A DNA stretch of 6,479 nucleotides from Acidimicrobiaceae bacterium (GTDB taxonomy: Bacteria; Actinomycetota; Acidimicrobiia; Acidimicrobiales; Palsa-688), in NCBI GenBank assembly GCA_003158835.1, contig PMLI01000540.1, positions 2,083-8,561 on the forward strand. The letters are read 5' to 3'. The position numbers were made by a program, and so were the translations under genes. Below, piece by piece: positions 1-6,293 of the stretch (positions are counted from its first letter, which is position 1; each line of letters opens with the position of its first letter). The notes below the pieces were generated by a model, which searched no databases, was not told where the DNA came from, and saw only the letters and a list, made by a program, of their open reading frames with translations.

Positions 1-838
1 TGTTGAAGGCCGACGTAGAGGATATGAGGTACTGCAGGGCGACGGGGAGCGGGTACTGCCTATCGGTATAGAACATCACGTAAGGCAAGAAGAAATTGGT
101 CCAGTCGGCGACGAACGCGAAAAAGGCCACGAGCGCCACTATGGGCCGGGCCAGTGGTAGCGCCACCCAACGGAAGACCCCCCACTCGCTACAACCGTCG
201 ACCCTGGCTGCCCCCATGAGCTCCTTGGGGATCGTCGACGAGAAGAAAATATAGGCCAGGTAGACCCCGAACGGGAAGAAACCAAACGGGAGGACTACCG
301 ACCAGGCCGAGTTCGACAGATGGATCAGGTTCATCTCCAGGAAAAGCGGAAGCACCAGAGCACTGGCAGGCATGATCATCACCAGGAGGGTAATGCTGAG
401 GAGCACCCTGCGGCCGATGAACTGCGTCAGGGCCAAGCCGTAGCCGGCCGGGACCGCGCAAGACAACGCCAGGAGCACACCGCCGACGGAGTACTTGGCC
501 GAGTTACCCAACCATGTCATCAGCTCGCGACCCTGGAAGGCGTAAATCTCGTCCCAAGTCTTGAAGAAGGTGTGGAAAGACCCGAAGGCCATGGGGTTCT
601 CGTACACCAGCTGGTGGTCCGTCTTGGTTGGGGCGATAAGCACCCAGATCACGGGGACGACGAAGAAGGCCGTGAAGGCCAGCATCACGATGAACCACGC
701 CAGCAACGTCCCCACCCGGCGGCCCGATCGCCCGCGGCGTGGACGGGCCACCCGGGACGCGCCGGCCAAAGAGGCGCCAATTGACGGCCGCCGTGCTGGT
801 TGGTGAGAAGTCACCTTGGCCACACCGTCGCTGCTCAT
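1..838 (-). CDS. CUT1-family sugar ABC transporter permease, MalG/UgpE-like (C-terminus cut by window edge)
   Basis: Second inner-membrane permease of a carbohydrate ABC importer; with the neighbouring permease it would form the channel that receives sugar from the binding protein. The frame is open to the left edge, giving 279 residues. After a basic, Arg-rich N-terminus (residues 1-41) hydrophobic segments lie near 44-68, 114-138, 146-167, 179-200 and 233-256. The EAA loop that docks on the ATPase is clear at about 206-232: ELMGAARVDG with the conserved DG at 214-215 and LP at 227-228. The family-typical WxxF stretch follows (DWTNFFLPY, about 245-253). MalG-type proteins are usually about 280-300 residues, so only the last segment is likely missing. 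The ATG directly follows the upstream TAG stop (TAGATG), and no clear Shine-Dalgarno precedes it, so translation is probably coupled. Family assignment is firm; the substrate is unknown. Confidence 0.93.
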   Translation of the reverse strand, partial: MSSDGVAKVTSHQPARRPSIGASLAGASRVARPRRGRSGRRVGTLLAWFIVMLAFTAFFVVPVIWVLIAPTKTDHQLVYENPMAFGSFHTFFKTWDEIYAFQGRELMTWLGNSAKYSVGGVLLALSCAVPAGYGLALTQFIGRRVLLSITLLVMIMPASALVLPLFLEMNLIHLSNSAWSVVLPFGFFPFGVYLAYIFFSSTIPKELMGAARVDGCSEWGVFRWVALPLARPIVALVAFFAFVADWTNFFLPYVMFYTDRQYPLPVALQYLISSTSAFN

Positions 839-1765
839 CTATTCGATCTCGAACATCTTCGAACGGAACACGAGCAGCGCAGCGGCCATGAGGCCCACGA
901 CCAGCAGGTCGACCGATATGGCGGCGGCGTAGTTGAAGTTGGCGCTCTGGGTGGCGAGATAATAGGCCAGCTGGTTGGGCGACCAGGTGACGCTCACCAT
1001 GCCCAAGCTGGCCGCGCCAACGAGCTGAGGCTCCACGAACAGCTGCGTCCCGGCCGCGAAGGCGAGGATCAACATGAAGACGACCCACCTCTTGATCAGA
1101 GGCAGCTTGACCCGGACAGCGAGCTGCCAGGCGTTGGCGCCGTCGATCTTGGCTGAGTCGATCACTTCCAGGGAGATGTTGTTGAGCGCCCCGTTCATCA
1201 CCACGATCCAGCCGCCCGCGCCGGTCCAGAACGCGATCATGGCGAAGATGAAAGGCAGGTGCCCAGGCGCGATAGTTTGGCCCAGGTTGGAATCGTGGAA
1301 GACGGAGAGCACAAAGTGCCAAGGGCTGATGGGCGGGTCGAGAATAAAGAGCCACACCAGGACGCTCGCTGAGCCGGCGAGCGCACCGGGGATGTAGAAA
1401 AGGAAGCGGAAGAACGGCACTGTTTGTCTCACGACCGCACCGTGCAGCATCAGAGCCAGGAACAGCACCAGCACGACTAGCGCGACGAGCCATATCACCA
1501 GATAGACGGCGATGTGCTCGAAGGCCGGCAGGAACCGGAAGTCCCTGCCCGTGGCGATGAAGTTGTGAAGGCCGGTCCACCTGCCCCCTTCGGTGGTCAG
1601 GGCCAGGTAGAGGGCGTACACGGTCGGTGCGACGCCAAAGAGTAGGAGCAACACGAAGTACGCGGCTACGAAGACGTAGCCAGCGCGCTGGCTACCACCA
1701 ACCCGCCCGCGCCCGGCTCGCCTTTGGACGTGCGCTGGGGCGGGCAGGCTGGTGGTCACGCTCAT
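839..1765 (-). CDS. CUT1-family sugar ABC transporter permease, MalF/UgpA-like
   Basis: First inner-membrane permease of the carbohydrate importer, 308 residues, normal for the UgpA/MalF-like group. Hydrophobic segments lie near residues 30-52, 84-108, 118-141, 170-192, 226-245 and 279-301, giving the usual six. The EAA loop is at about 200-226 (EVIDSAKIDGANAW, then LP at 221-222), with the conserved IDGA and Gly-to-LP spacing needed to contact the ATPase. The frame stays open 59 codons upstream of the chosen start, but that part overlaps the binding-protein gene and does not look like a permease; the ATG at 1765 lies 17 nt after the binding-protein stop. That gap has no purine-rich ribosome site, so ribosomes may reinitiate from the upstream gene. 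The stop codon abuts the next permease start. Substrate cannot be inferred. Confidence 0.93.
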   Translation of the reverse strand: MSVTTSLPAPAHVQRRAGRGRVGGSQRAGYVFVAAYFVLLLLFGVAPTVYALYLALTTEGGRWTGLHNFIATGRDFRFLPAFEHIAVYLVIWLVALVVLVLFLALMLHGAVVRQTVPFFRFLFYIPGALAGSASVLVWLFILDPPISPWHFVLSVFHDSNLGQTIAPGHLPFIFAMIAFWTGAGGWIVVMNGALNNISLEVIDSAKIDGANAWQLAVRVKLPLIKRWVVFMLILAFAAGTQLFVEPQLVGAASLGMVSVTWSPNQLAYYLATQSANFNYAAAISVDLLVVGLMAAALLVFRSKMFEIE

Positions 1766-1782
1766 GTCAGGAGTTGGTTGGG

Positions 1783-3129
1783 TTAGCTTTTGGCGACGAC
1801 TTGGTAGCCGGCGCTTTGGGCGTAGTTCGAGAACGCAGCCCCGACACCAGCGAGCTGGGACGAGACGCTCTGGCCCGCTACGAGGTTCGGCGTGGCCGTG
1901 CTGGCCCAGATGCCGAAGACGTCCCATGGTGTTTCCGCCCACCCGGTCCAGACCTCAGAGGCGGCAATAGCGAAGGTGGGCGCCAAGGGAGAGGCGTAAT
2001 AGCCGCTGGCGTCTTGGGCGGCGATCCATACCTTCGCAGCCGGCACGTAACCCGGGTAGCCCTGGGAGAGGCTCTGCGACCCTGTCGAGGTGGCCAGCCA
2101 AACAAGCGCTGACGCGGCGAGCTTGGGTTGCGAAGTGTGGGACGACATGATCCACAGGCCTCCGCCCACGTCGCCCGTCCACGCCCTGCCGCCGTTCCAA
2201 CTCAGCGGAGGGTATGTGGCGATCGTGCCCTTGGGGCTGTTGAGGCTGGAATTGGACTGGAATATGGCACCCCCGTACCACGCCGGGCCAACCATCATCA
2301 GTACCTTGCCTGCGTACGTCTTGCCGAATGTGCTGCCGAAGACGTTGGCGGCGGGGACCGAGCCATCCTTCAGTAGCGGGTCCAGCAAAGCGCCCATGTT
2401 CGTGCAGTTCGGGTCGGCCGGGTTGTCAAGCAATGTGGTCGGGCTGATCAGGTCGTTCATGTGGCATTGAGCGGCTTGAAGGTAGATGGCGTCGTCATAG
2501 GAGTTGCCGAGCGTGCCGATGATGAAGCCTGGGTGCTTCGTGGCCAAGTTCTCGCCGATGGCCTGCCACTGCTGCCAGGTGCTGGGCACGGTGTAACCGA
2601 ACTGTTTCATGAGCGGGACGTTGACCCACAGCACGTCGAAGGCCATGTCGTTGCGCAGGCACTCAAGCTTGCCACCGATGTAGCACGGGTTATTGGCGCC
2701 CGCAGCGTAATTCCTGAGCAGCCCGTTGGGCAGGAGCCCGTCCGTGTTGAGCACGGCCGGGAAATTGAACGGCGCCACGCCGAGCTTTTGGACATCGTTA
2801 GCTTCGGCAGAGAAGACGATGTCCGGCCAGCCATGGCCGACCCGGTTGAAGAGGGCAACCTTGCTCTCGATGCTGCCAGAACCGTTGGCGCCGGCATCGA
2901 AGGTCACCAGGTTGACCTTGACCTTGGGGAAGGCCTTCTCGTAGGCCTTGACCTGTGGCACGCGGGCAGCGTCCACCCAAATGGTAAGCGACGACTGGCT
3001 TGCCTGGGGGTGAACAGCGGCACTGCTCGTGCCGGCGCCGGTCGCGACGACCAACGCTGCCACCCCGACTGCTGTGAGGGTACCCCACAATCGGCGGGCA
3101 CGGCTCCGTGAGATTGGCTTCTCTCTCAT
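1783..3129 (-). CDS. Extracellular sugar-binding protein of an ABC importer (SBP family 1)
   Basis: Captures the sugar outside the membrane and delivers it to the two permeases encoded next. The 448-residue length fits family 1 binding proteins. An export signal is visible: basic n-region (residues 1-13), hydrophobic core (about 14-30), and a signal-peptidase-I-like site near SSA-A (35-38). There is no lipobox cysteine, unlike many Gram-positive binding proteins. The mature part starts with the family pattern LTIWVDAARVPQVKAYEKAFP (about 48-68) and continues with GWPDIVFSA (100-108), VPSTWQQW (181-188), a GKVLMMVGPAW segment (about 274-284) and DVGGGLWIMSS (320-330). Four cysteines (149, 157, 222, 242) could form two disulfides outside the cell. 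A strong AGGAGG lies 4 nt before the ATG, the best ribosome site in the operon. First gene of the operon; ligand unknown. Confidence 0.93.
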   Translation of the reverse strand: MREKPISRSRARRLWGTLTAVGVAALVVATGAGTSSAAVHPQASQSSLTIWVDAARVPQVKAYEKAFPKVKVNLVTFDAGANGSGSIESKVALFNRVGHGWPDIVFSAEANDVQKLGVAPFNFPAVLNTDGLLPNGLLRNYAAGANNPCYIGGKLECLRNDMAFDVLWVNVPLMKQFGYTVPSTWQQWQAIGENLATKHPGFIIGTLGNSYDDAIYLQAAQCHMNDLISPTTLLDNPADPNCTNMGALLDPLLKDGSVPAANVFGSTFGKTYAGKVLMMVGPAWYGGAIFQSNSSLNSPKGTIATYPPLSWNGGRAWTGDVGGGLWIMSSHTSQPKLAASALVWLATSTGSQSLSQGYPGYVPAAKVWIAAQDASGYYASPLAPTFAIAASEVWTGWAETPWDVFGIWASTATPNLVAGQSVSSQLAGVGAAFSNYAQSAGYQVVAKS

Positions 3130-3143
3130 TGTCCTCCTTCTCG
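3130..3143 (-). promoter_or_regulatory. Strong ribosome binding site of the binding-protein gene
   Basis: On the minus strand GAAGGAGGACA runs straight into the ATG at 3129, a near-perfect Shine-Dalgarno with short spacing. It fixes the start and contrasts with the two permease genes, which lack a clear site. That fits a binding protein made in excess over the permeases. Confidence 0.8.
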
Positions 3144-3285
3144 TGTGCTTGCTAGGGCATGGCTGGGTAAGGAAGTTCAGACTGCTAGGCCCGAGCCGCT
3201 AATGGGGCGTGCTCTGGCAAAGGTTTGGCGGGGGCTAAACGGTGGCGGGGGATCGGGCGCTGGAAATGTGATGCGGTCCCATCGA

Positions 3286-3301
3286 ATCGAATCGATTCGA
3301 T
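3286..3301. promoter_or_regulatory. Perfect 16-bp palindrome centred on CG, candidate operator
   Basis: ATCGAATCGATTCGAT is a perfect inverted repeat, centred on the CG at 3293-3294. Just upstream the pentamer ATCGA is repeated three times in a row (3281-3295), overlapping the palindrome. LacI/GalR operators are typically palindromes centred on CpG, because the hinge-helix leucine inserts there, so this could be an operator for the adjacent regulator. Its arms do not resemble the site at 3391-3406, so a different regulator is also possible. It lies about 157 bp before the binding-protein start. Confidence 0.5.
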
Positions 3302-3337
3302 AACTGGGCAACAGACCTCCCTTCTGTACAAACGCCT

Positions 3338-3364
3338 GTTCCACCCGCCCTTAGCGGGTGGAAC
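3338..3364. repeat. Perfect 11-bp inverted repeat with 5-nt loop (RNA hairpin candidate)
   Basis: GTTCCACCCGC at 3338-3348 is exactly complementary to 3354-3364, with a 5-nt loop. In the operon mRNA it would form a stable GC-rich hairpin with loop UAAGG in the leader. Neither strand has a proper T-run after the stem (the minus strand has only GTTTG), so a simple intrinsic terminator is not supported. CCTGTTC also occurs as a direct repeat at the two flanks (3335-3341 and 3366-3372). An mRNA-stability element, attenuator or protein site are the alternatives. Confidence 0.55.
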
Positions 3365-3390
3365 CCCTGTTCGGTTGCCTCGTCCTCTTT

Positions 3391-3406
3391 GAGAAAACGT
3401 TCCCTC
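3391..3406. promoter_or_regulatory. LacI-type operator candidate at the operon start
   Basis: GAGAAAACGTTCCCTC is an imperfect palindrome with six of eight base pairs symmetric around the central CG (3398-3399). The AAACGTT core resembles PurR/CcpA-class LacI-family operators. The adjacent regulator carries a VSTSTVSR recognition helix, close to the VSTTTVSH of PurR, which binds AAACGTTT-type cores; that match is inference. The site starts about 5 bp downstream of the proposed -10 element, where bound repressor would block transcription start. Confidence 0.55.
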
Positions 3407-3411
3407 ACAGT

Positions 3412-3441
3412 TCTTTACTATCGCGCCGAGGGTCGTGTCAA
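3412..3441 (-). promoter_or_regulatory. Candidate promoter of the sugar transporter operon
   Basis: On the minus strand a consensus -35 TTGACA (3441-3436) is followed after 18 nt by TAAAGA (3417-3412), a weak -10. An alternative -10, TAGTAA (3420-3415), has only a 15-nt spacer. The exact -35 and the LacI-like palindrome immediately downstream support this as the operon promoter. The poor -10 keeps confidence moderate. Confidence 0.45.
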
Positions 3442-3637
3442 GTCGGCTCGAGCAACTGCCTGGCCGAACAAGGCGACGCAGGTCGCCGGCCTCGTGACCA
3501 TTAGTGCCGCTGTCCTCTAGGTTGTTTCCGTCCTCGTCAACGGAACCTCAGAGCCACCTTTTCAGCAGCCGAGGTGGCGAGCGCCCGAAGACCAGGGGTC
3601 GCGCTCACCGAGGACAGCTGGCGCTCGCCCTTCAAGC

Positions 3638-3662
3638 AATCGTTACCTAGAAATCGTTACCT
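3638..3662. repeat. Tandem 11-bp direct repeat upstream of lacI-type gene
   Basis: AATCGTTACCT occurs at 3638-3648 and again at 3652-3662, separated by AGA (period 14). It lies about 100 bp before the regulator start, and the second copy contains the proposed -35. It may be a pair of half-sites for a regulator of lacI, possibly its own product. Confidence 0.5.
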
Positions 3663-3684
3663 CAAATTGAGCCTGTGCTACTCT
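3657..3684 (+). promoter_or_regulatory. Weak candidate promoter of lacI-type gene
   Basis: TTACCT (3657-3662), 16 nt, then TACTCT (3679-3684), with a TGTG just before the -10 as in extended -10 promoters. It would give a leader of about 70 nt. A better-looking -10, TACTAT at 3416-3421, has no -35 at proper spacing (TTGAGA is 21 nt away). Both are guesses from sequence. Confidence 0.28.
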
Positions 3685-3740
3685 CCCCGAGGATCGCGTC
3701 AGTCGTTTCTGCCTGGGCGCCGCCCAGAGCAGGGTTATCA

Positions 3741-3746
3741 GGAGGT
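3741..3746 (+). promoter_or_regulatory. Ribosome binding site of lacI-type gene
   Basis: GGAGGT, 13 nt before the ATG at 3760. The spacing is longer than ideal, but no other purine-rich site is nearer, and this ATG is the only start that gives a normal LacI N-terminus. Confidence 0.5.
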
Positions 3747-3759
3747 CCTTGGTCGACCG

Positions 3760-4890
3760 ATGGTGACAACGATCTTCGATGTGGCCCGCGTGGCCGGGGT
3801 GTCCACTTCCACCGTCTCTCGCGTCCTGAACGGGAACGAGCGGGTCGCCCCGGACCTCGTGGCAAAGGTTACCCGGGCGGTTCGCGAGTTGGACTACCGC
3901 CCCAACCGGGTGGCGCGTAGCCTCAGGCTTCGGCACAACCGAGTCTGGGCCCTGGTGATCTCGGACATCCGGACCGGGCCGTTCTTTGCCGACCTCGTGC
4001 GGGGCGTAGAAGATGGCGCGCACGAAGCCGGGTACCCGATGTTCCTCTGCAACGCGGATGAAGACCCGTCTAAAGAGGCAGGCTACCTCCAACTTGCCGT
4101 AGCCGAGAACGTGGCCGGGGTAATCCTGACACCGTCTGGCCCCGCCACGGATCTGCGGCCTTTGATTGACGCCGGTATCCGCGTCGTCCTCGCCGACAGG
4201 AAGCTGCCCGGTCTCCCGGCGGACACTGTCGTCGCCGACAACACGTCGGGCGCCATGCAGGCGGTCGAGCACTTGCTCGCCGGCGGGTACCGGCGCATCG
4301 CGTGCATCGCCGGACCGCTTGCGACGACAACCGGATCGGAGCGTCTCTTGGGCTACCGCATGGCCTTGGAACGCGCAGGGATGGCCGCGGACGACTCGCT
4401 GGTCCGCGTGGCCGACTTCCGCGAACAGGGAGGGCGCCAAGCCATGCAAGAACTGCTCGAACATGAACCGCCCCCCGATGCCGTCCTTGTATCCAACAAC
4501 AGGATGACCGTTGGGGCGCTCGAAGTCATCGAAGAAACAAAACTGGCCATTCCAGAGGAAATCGCTGTTATCGGTTACGACGAAATCCCGTGGGCACCAT
4601 TGCTTCGCACCGCCCTGACGACGCTGAGCCAACCCGCTTACGACCTCGGCCATGAGGCCGCCCGCCTGCTCCTGAGCCGGCTCAACGGCTATTCCGGATC
4701 GCCCAGGACGGTGGTACTACCGACCTACTTGAACATAAGGGCCAGCTCGACGCCCAAACAGGGCGCCGCCCGCAGTCCCACTCTCGTTGTCGAGCCGACG
4801 CGTCCACGGAGACGCCAATTGCGCGACGGCCGTAGAGGACTCGCTGATGGAGGGCCTGGAACAGCCAACCGACCTGCCGACCGAGGCTGA
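3760..4890 (+). CDS. LacI/GalR-family transcriptional regulator
   Basis: DNA-binding repressor, 376 residues. The helix-turn-helix is at residues 4-23 (TIFDVARVAGVSTSTVSRVL), followed by YRPNRVARSLR (46-56), the hinge helix, whose Leu55 is the residue type that inserts into a central CpG. The periplasmic-binding-like effector domain runs from about 62 to 330, with VVADNTSGAMQAVEHLL (157-173), VLVSNNRMTVGALEV (242-256) and AVIGYDEIPWAPLL (269-282), and would sense a sugar. The ATG at 3760 is chosen because the family starts right at the helix-turn-helix; a GGAGG lies at 3741-3745, 14 nt away, slightly long. The frame is open for 62 more codons upstream, which do not fit the family. The last 40 or so residues are Arg/Gly/Pro-rich and exceed the usual 330-345 length. 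Divergent placement makes it the likely repressor of the sugar operon. Confidence 0.93.
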   Translation: MVTTIFDVARVAGVSTSTVSRVLNGNERVAPDLVAKVTRAVRELDYRPNRVARSLRLRHNRVWALVISDIRTGPFFADLVRGVEDGAHEAGYPMFLCNADEDPSKEAGYLQLAVAENVAGVILTPSGPATDLRPLIDAGIRVVLADRKLPGLPADTVVADNTSGAMQAVEHLLAGGYRRIACIAGPLATTTGSERLLGYRMALERAGMAADDSLVRVADFREQGGRQAMQELLEHEPPPDAVLVSNNRMTVGALEVIEETKLAIPEEIAVIGYDEIPWAPLLRTALTTLSQPAYDLGHEAARLLLSRLNGYSGSPRTVVLPTYLNIRASSTPKQGAARSPTLVVEPTRPRRRQLRDGRRGLADGGPGTANRPADRG

Positions 4891-5371
4891 GGACCAAGAA
4901 CGTCCCCTGATTTCTTCCTGTCTAACTAGGGTCGTGCCAAGTCCTGAGAGGCAAAAGCCCTTACCGGAGGCGTGCTTGGTGGCCAGCAAGGAGCTCCGCC
5001 TTTCGTACCTGAGAGGCGCACGCGCAGGATCCGGCATCTGAGCAATCGGCTACGCCTGTCTGCCAAGATCCCGGTATGGGTCATTCGGTCACCTTCTTGC
5101 TCGTCCGCCGGCTCCTTGACCTCCTGCGGCTTGGGTCTTCGCCCGACAAGAAAGACTAAATAGGCCGCAGGGTGTCGGGTTTGGACCGCCTCGGGGGCCT
5201 GATTGGAGACGGGGCGCCCTCAGAGGTCGCTCCTCCGTCTCACCCCTCGAACGAGCAGGCCCAGATGTCCATAGAGGCCAGGGTGCACTCCGACAACACG
5301 ACCGCCGCCCTGCTGAGCGCGCTGGGCCAACACCCCCGGGCCGCACGAGCCGGGCGGCAAGGGCTCGACGC
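4891..5371. other. Intergenic region between lacI-type gene and relaxase remnant
   Basis: These 481 bp lie between the 3' ends of two converging genes and hold no convincing gene, tRNA or clear terminator. Visible items: a degenerate operator-like core at 4896-4907 and a 16-bp copy of the operon -35 region at 4928-4943 (see repeat entry). CCTGAGAGGC is repeated at 4943-4952 and 5008-5017. A 6-bp inverted repeat CGAGCC/GGCTCG (5346-5351, 5362-5367) sits just past the relaxase stop and could be a weak terminator stem, but no T-run follows. If the relaxase belongs to an integrated element, its edge may lie here, yet no attachment site could be recognised. Confidence 0.6.
4928..4943. repeat. Second copy of the operon -35-region sequence, after lacI
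   Basis: AGGGTCGTGCCAAGTC matches 3429-3444 (AGGGTCGTGTCAAGTC) at 15 of 16 positions in the same orientation, so the two copies flank the regulator gene. The single change turns minus-strand TTGACA into TTGGCA. About 27 bp to the left is AAGAACGTCCCC, resembling the AAACGTTCCC operator core, at similar spacing (31 bp in the first copy). No good -10 is visible. Confidence 0.5.
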
Positions 5372-6283
5372 TCAGATGTCGACCCCCGCCGCGGGGGGTG
5401 CGCTCATGCCACGGTGGGCCGGGGTTGCGGTCTGCGGCCCCAAGCCGGCCAAGCGAGCCGCTTCCTGGCCGGCCCGTTGCGCCCGGGCGCGGTGGGCGGC
5501 TTGGGAGAGTGAACCCATATCCGTCGCGTCGCCGAGGGTGCTTGGGTTGGTGATACGCCAACGGTCCCGGTAGGCGGCGACGACGGCGAGGCGGTCCCAC
5601 CAGGCCTTGGCGACAACAGGGTTGGGGGGCGGTACGCCGAGCGGTTTGGCCCAGGCCGCGCGACTGCGCACGGCACGTTCGGCGAGCTCCAGGGCGCGTT
5701 TGGTGATGGCGTCTTCGCGCTCGCCGACCGCTCGGGCGAGCTCGGGGTCGTCGATCCCCGAAGATCGAGGGACCAGGCCGGCCACCAGGTCCTGGCGGGG
5801 GCGCCACTGGCCGCCGGTCAGCTTCTCCCAGCACGCTAGGCGCGCCCGGAGCACGGCGGCGGGGTCCTCGACCGTGCCCATTTCCAGCTTGGCCAGCTCC
5901 GACAGGGCGGAGCCGACGTCGAGGCCCCGGTCGTCGGCGTCCCGCAGAGCACTGAGCAGACCGGCCCATTCGTGCGACTGGCGAGCCTGGGCCAGCACGC
6001 CGGCAGGTAGTCCGGCGCCGTCCAGTGTGCTCTCCCAGCGCTGCGCCATGGCGACCAGGCTCTGGTGCTCCCTCACGAGCTGGTCGAAGCCGGCCGCCTT
6101 GGCCCACTCGGAAGCCATGGTCTGGTAGGCGGAGAGATCGGCTCCCCGGCGGGACGCGACAGCCACCAGTACTTCGCGAGCGCTCAGGCGCTCCGCCTGG
6201 CCGTGAGCCATGTCGGCCCCGGCCGGCTCCGCTTCGACGTCGACGTAGAGCCGGTTGGCCTCCCGGGCCCGGGTGGCGGCCAC
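5372..6283 (-). CDS. C-terminal part of MobF/TraA-type conjugative relaxase-helicase, out of frame with its upstream part
   Basis: This 303-residue frame is the tail of a large actinobacterial relaxase-helicase, the enzyme that nicks and unwinds DNA for conjugal transfer. It opens in the middle of helicase motif VI (AATRAREANRLYVD, residues 2-15). There follows the alpha-helical C-terminal region with patterns I associate with TraA tails: SAREVL (34-39), DDPELARAVGERED (178-191) and VAAYRDRW (235-242). The nominal GTG start at 6283 has no ribosome site and lies inside a conserved motif, so it is not a real gene start. The upstream motif residues are found in another frame (6294-6479), so the gene is frameshifted. 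The relaxase nicking domain would lie beyond the right edge. Family assignment comes from recalled motif order, not a search. Confidence 0.75.
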   Translation of the reverse strand: MAATRAREANRLYVDVEAEPAGADMAHGQAERLSAREVLVAVASRRGADLSAYQTMASEWAKAAGFDQLVREHQSLVAMAQRWESTLDGAGLPAGVLAQARQSHEWAGLLSALRDADDRGLDVGSALSELAKLEMGTVEDPAAVLRARLACWEKLTGGQWRPRQDLVAGLVPRSSGIDDPELARAVGEREDAITKRALELAERAVRSRAAWAKPLGVPPPNPVVAKAWWDRLAVVAAYRDRWRITNPSTLGDATDMGSLSQAAHRARAQRAGQEAARLAGLGPQTATPAHRGMSAPPAAGVDI

Positions 6284-6293
6284 GTACAGGGCT

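Larger units (their letters stand above)
3130..3759. other. Divergent intergenic control region between transporter operon and lacI-type gene
   Basis: These 630 bp separate the minus-strand operon from the plus-strand regulator and hold no convincing gene. They contain the operon promoter and operator candidates, a perfect palindrome, a perfect hairpin and an 11-bp tandem repeat (listed separately). A 9-bp direct repeat TGGCGGGGG occurs at 3226-3234 and 3243-3251 (period 17) inside the operon leader; no function is assigned. The regulator frame stays open back to 3574, but the DNA-binding domain begins only at 3760, so that stretch is read as noncoding. If the promoter near 3412-3441 is right, the operon mRNA has a leader of roughly 270-280 nt, which is long. 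Confidence 0.75.

Noticed and set aside
504..1580. Long minus-strand open frame of 358 codons
   Set aside because: It overlaps both permease genes in another frame, and its product is Arg/Pro-rich without membrane segments; the real permease frames carry EAA motifs.
3574..3759. N-terminal extension of the LacI-type regulator from a GTG at 3574
   Set aside because: LacI-family proteins start at the helix-turn-helix; the 62 extra residues look like translated noncoding DNA, and a ribosome site precedes the ATG at 3760.
3643..4653. 336-codon minus-strand open frame opposite the regulator
   Set aside because: It is antisense to a clear LacI-family gene and shows no recognisable motifs; such shadows are common in high-GC DNA.
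4943..5017. Minus-strand CTCTCAGG words repeated, reminiscent of glycine riboswitches
   Set aside because: The other conserved glycine-aptamer parts (a CCGAAGG-type loop at proper spacing and the closing P1 stem) are not seen, and no glycine gene lies downstream.
4787..5041. 84-codon plus-strand frame overlapping the end of the lacI-type gene
   Set aside because: It needs a TTG start, has no ribosome site and shows no recognisable domain.
5382..5399. ACCCCC/GGGGGT inverted repeat as a terminator
   Set aside because: It lies within the coding end of the relaxase remnant, the stem is only 6 bp, and no T-run follows.
5220..6293. Continuation of the upstream relaxase frame to a stop at 5220
   Set aside because: After MTRE the product becomes Arg/Gly/Pro-rich nonsense, while the other frame holds the conserved relaxase tail.
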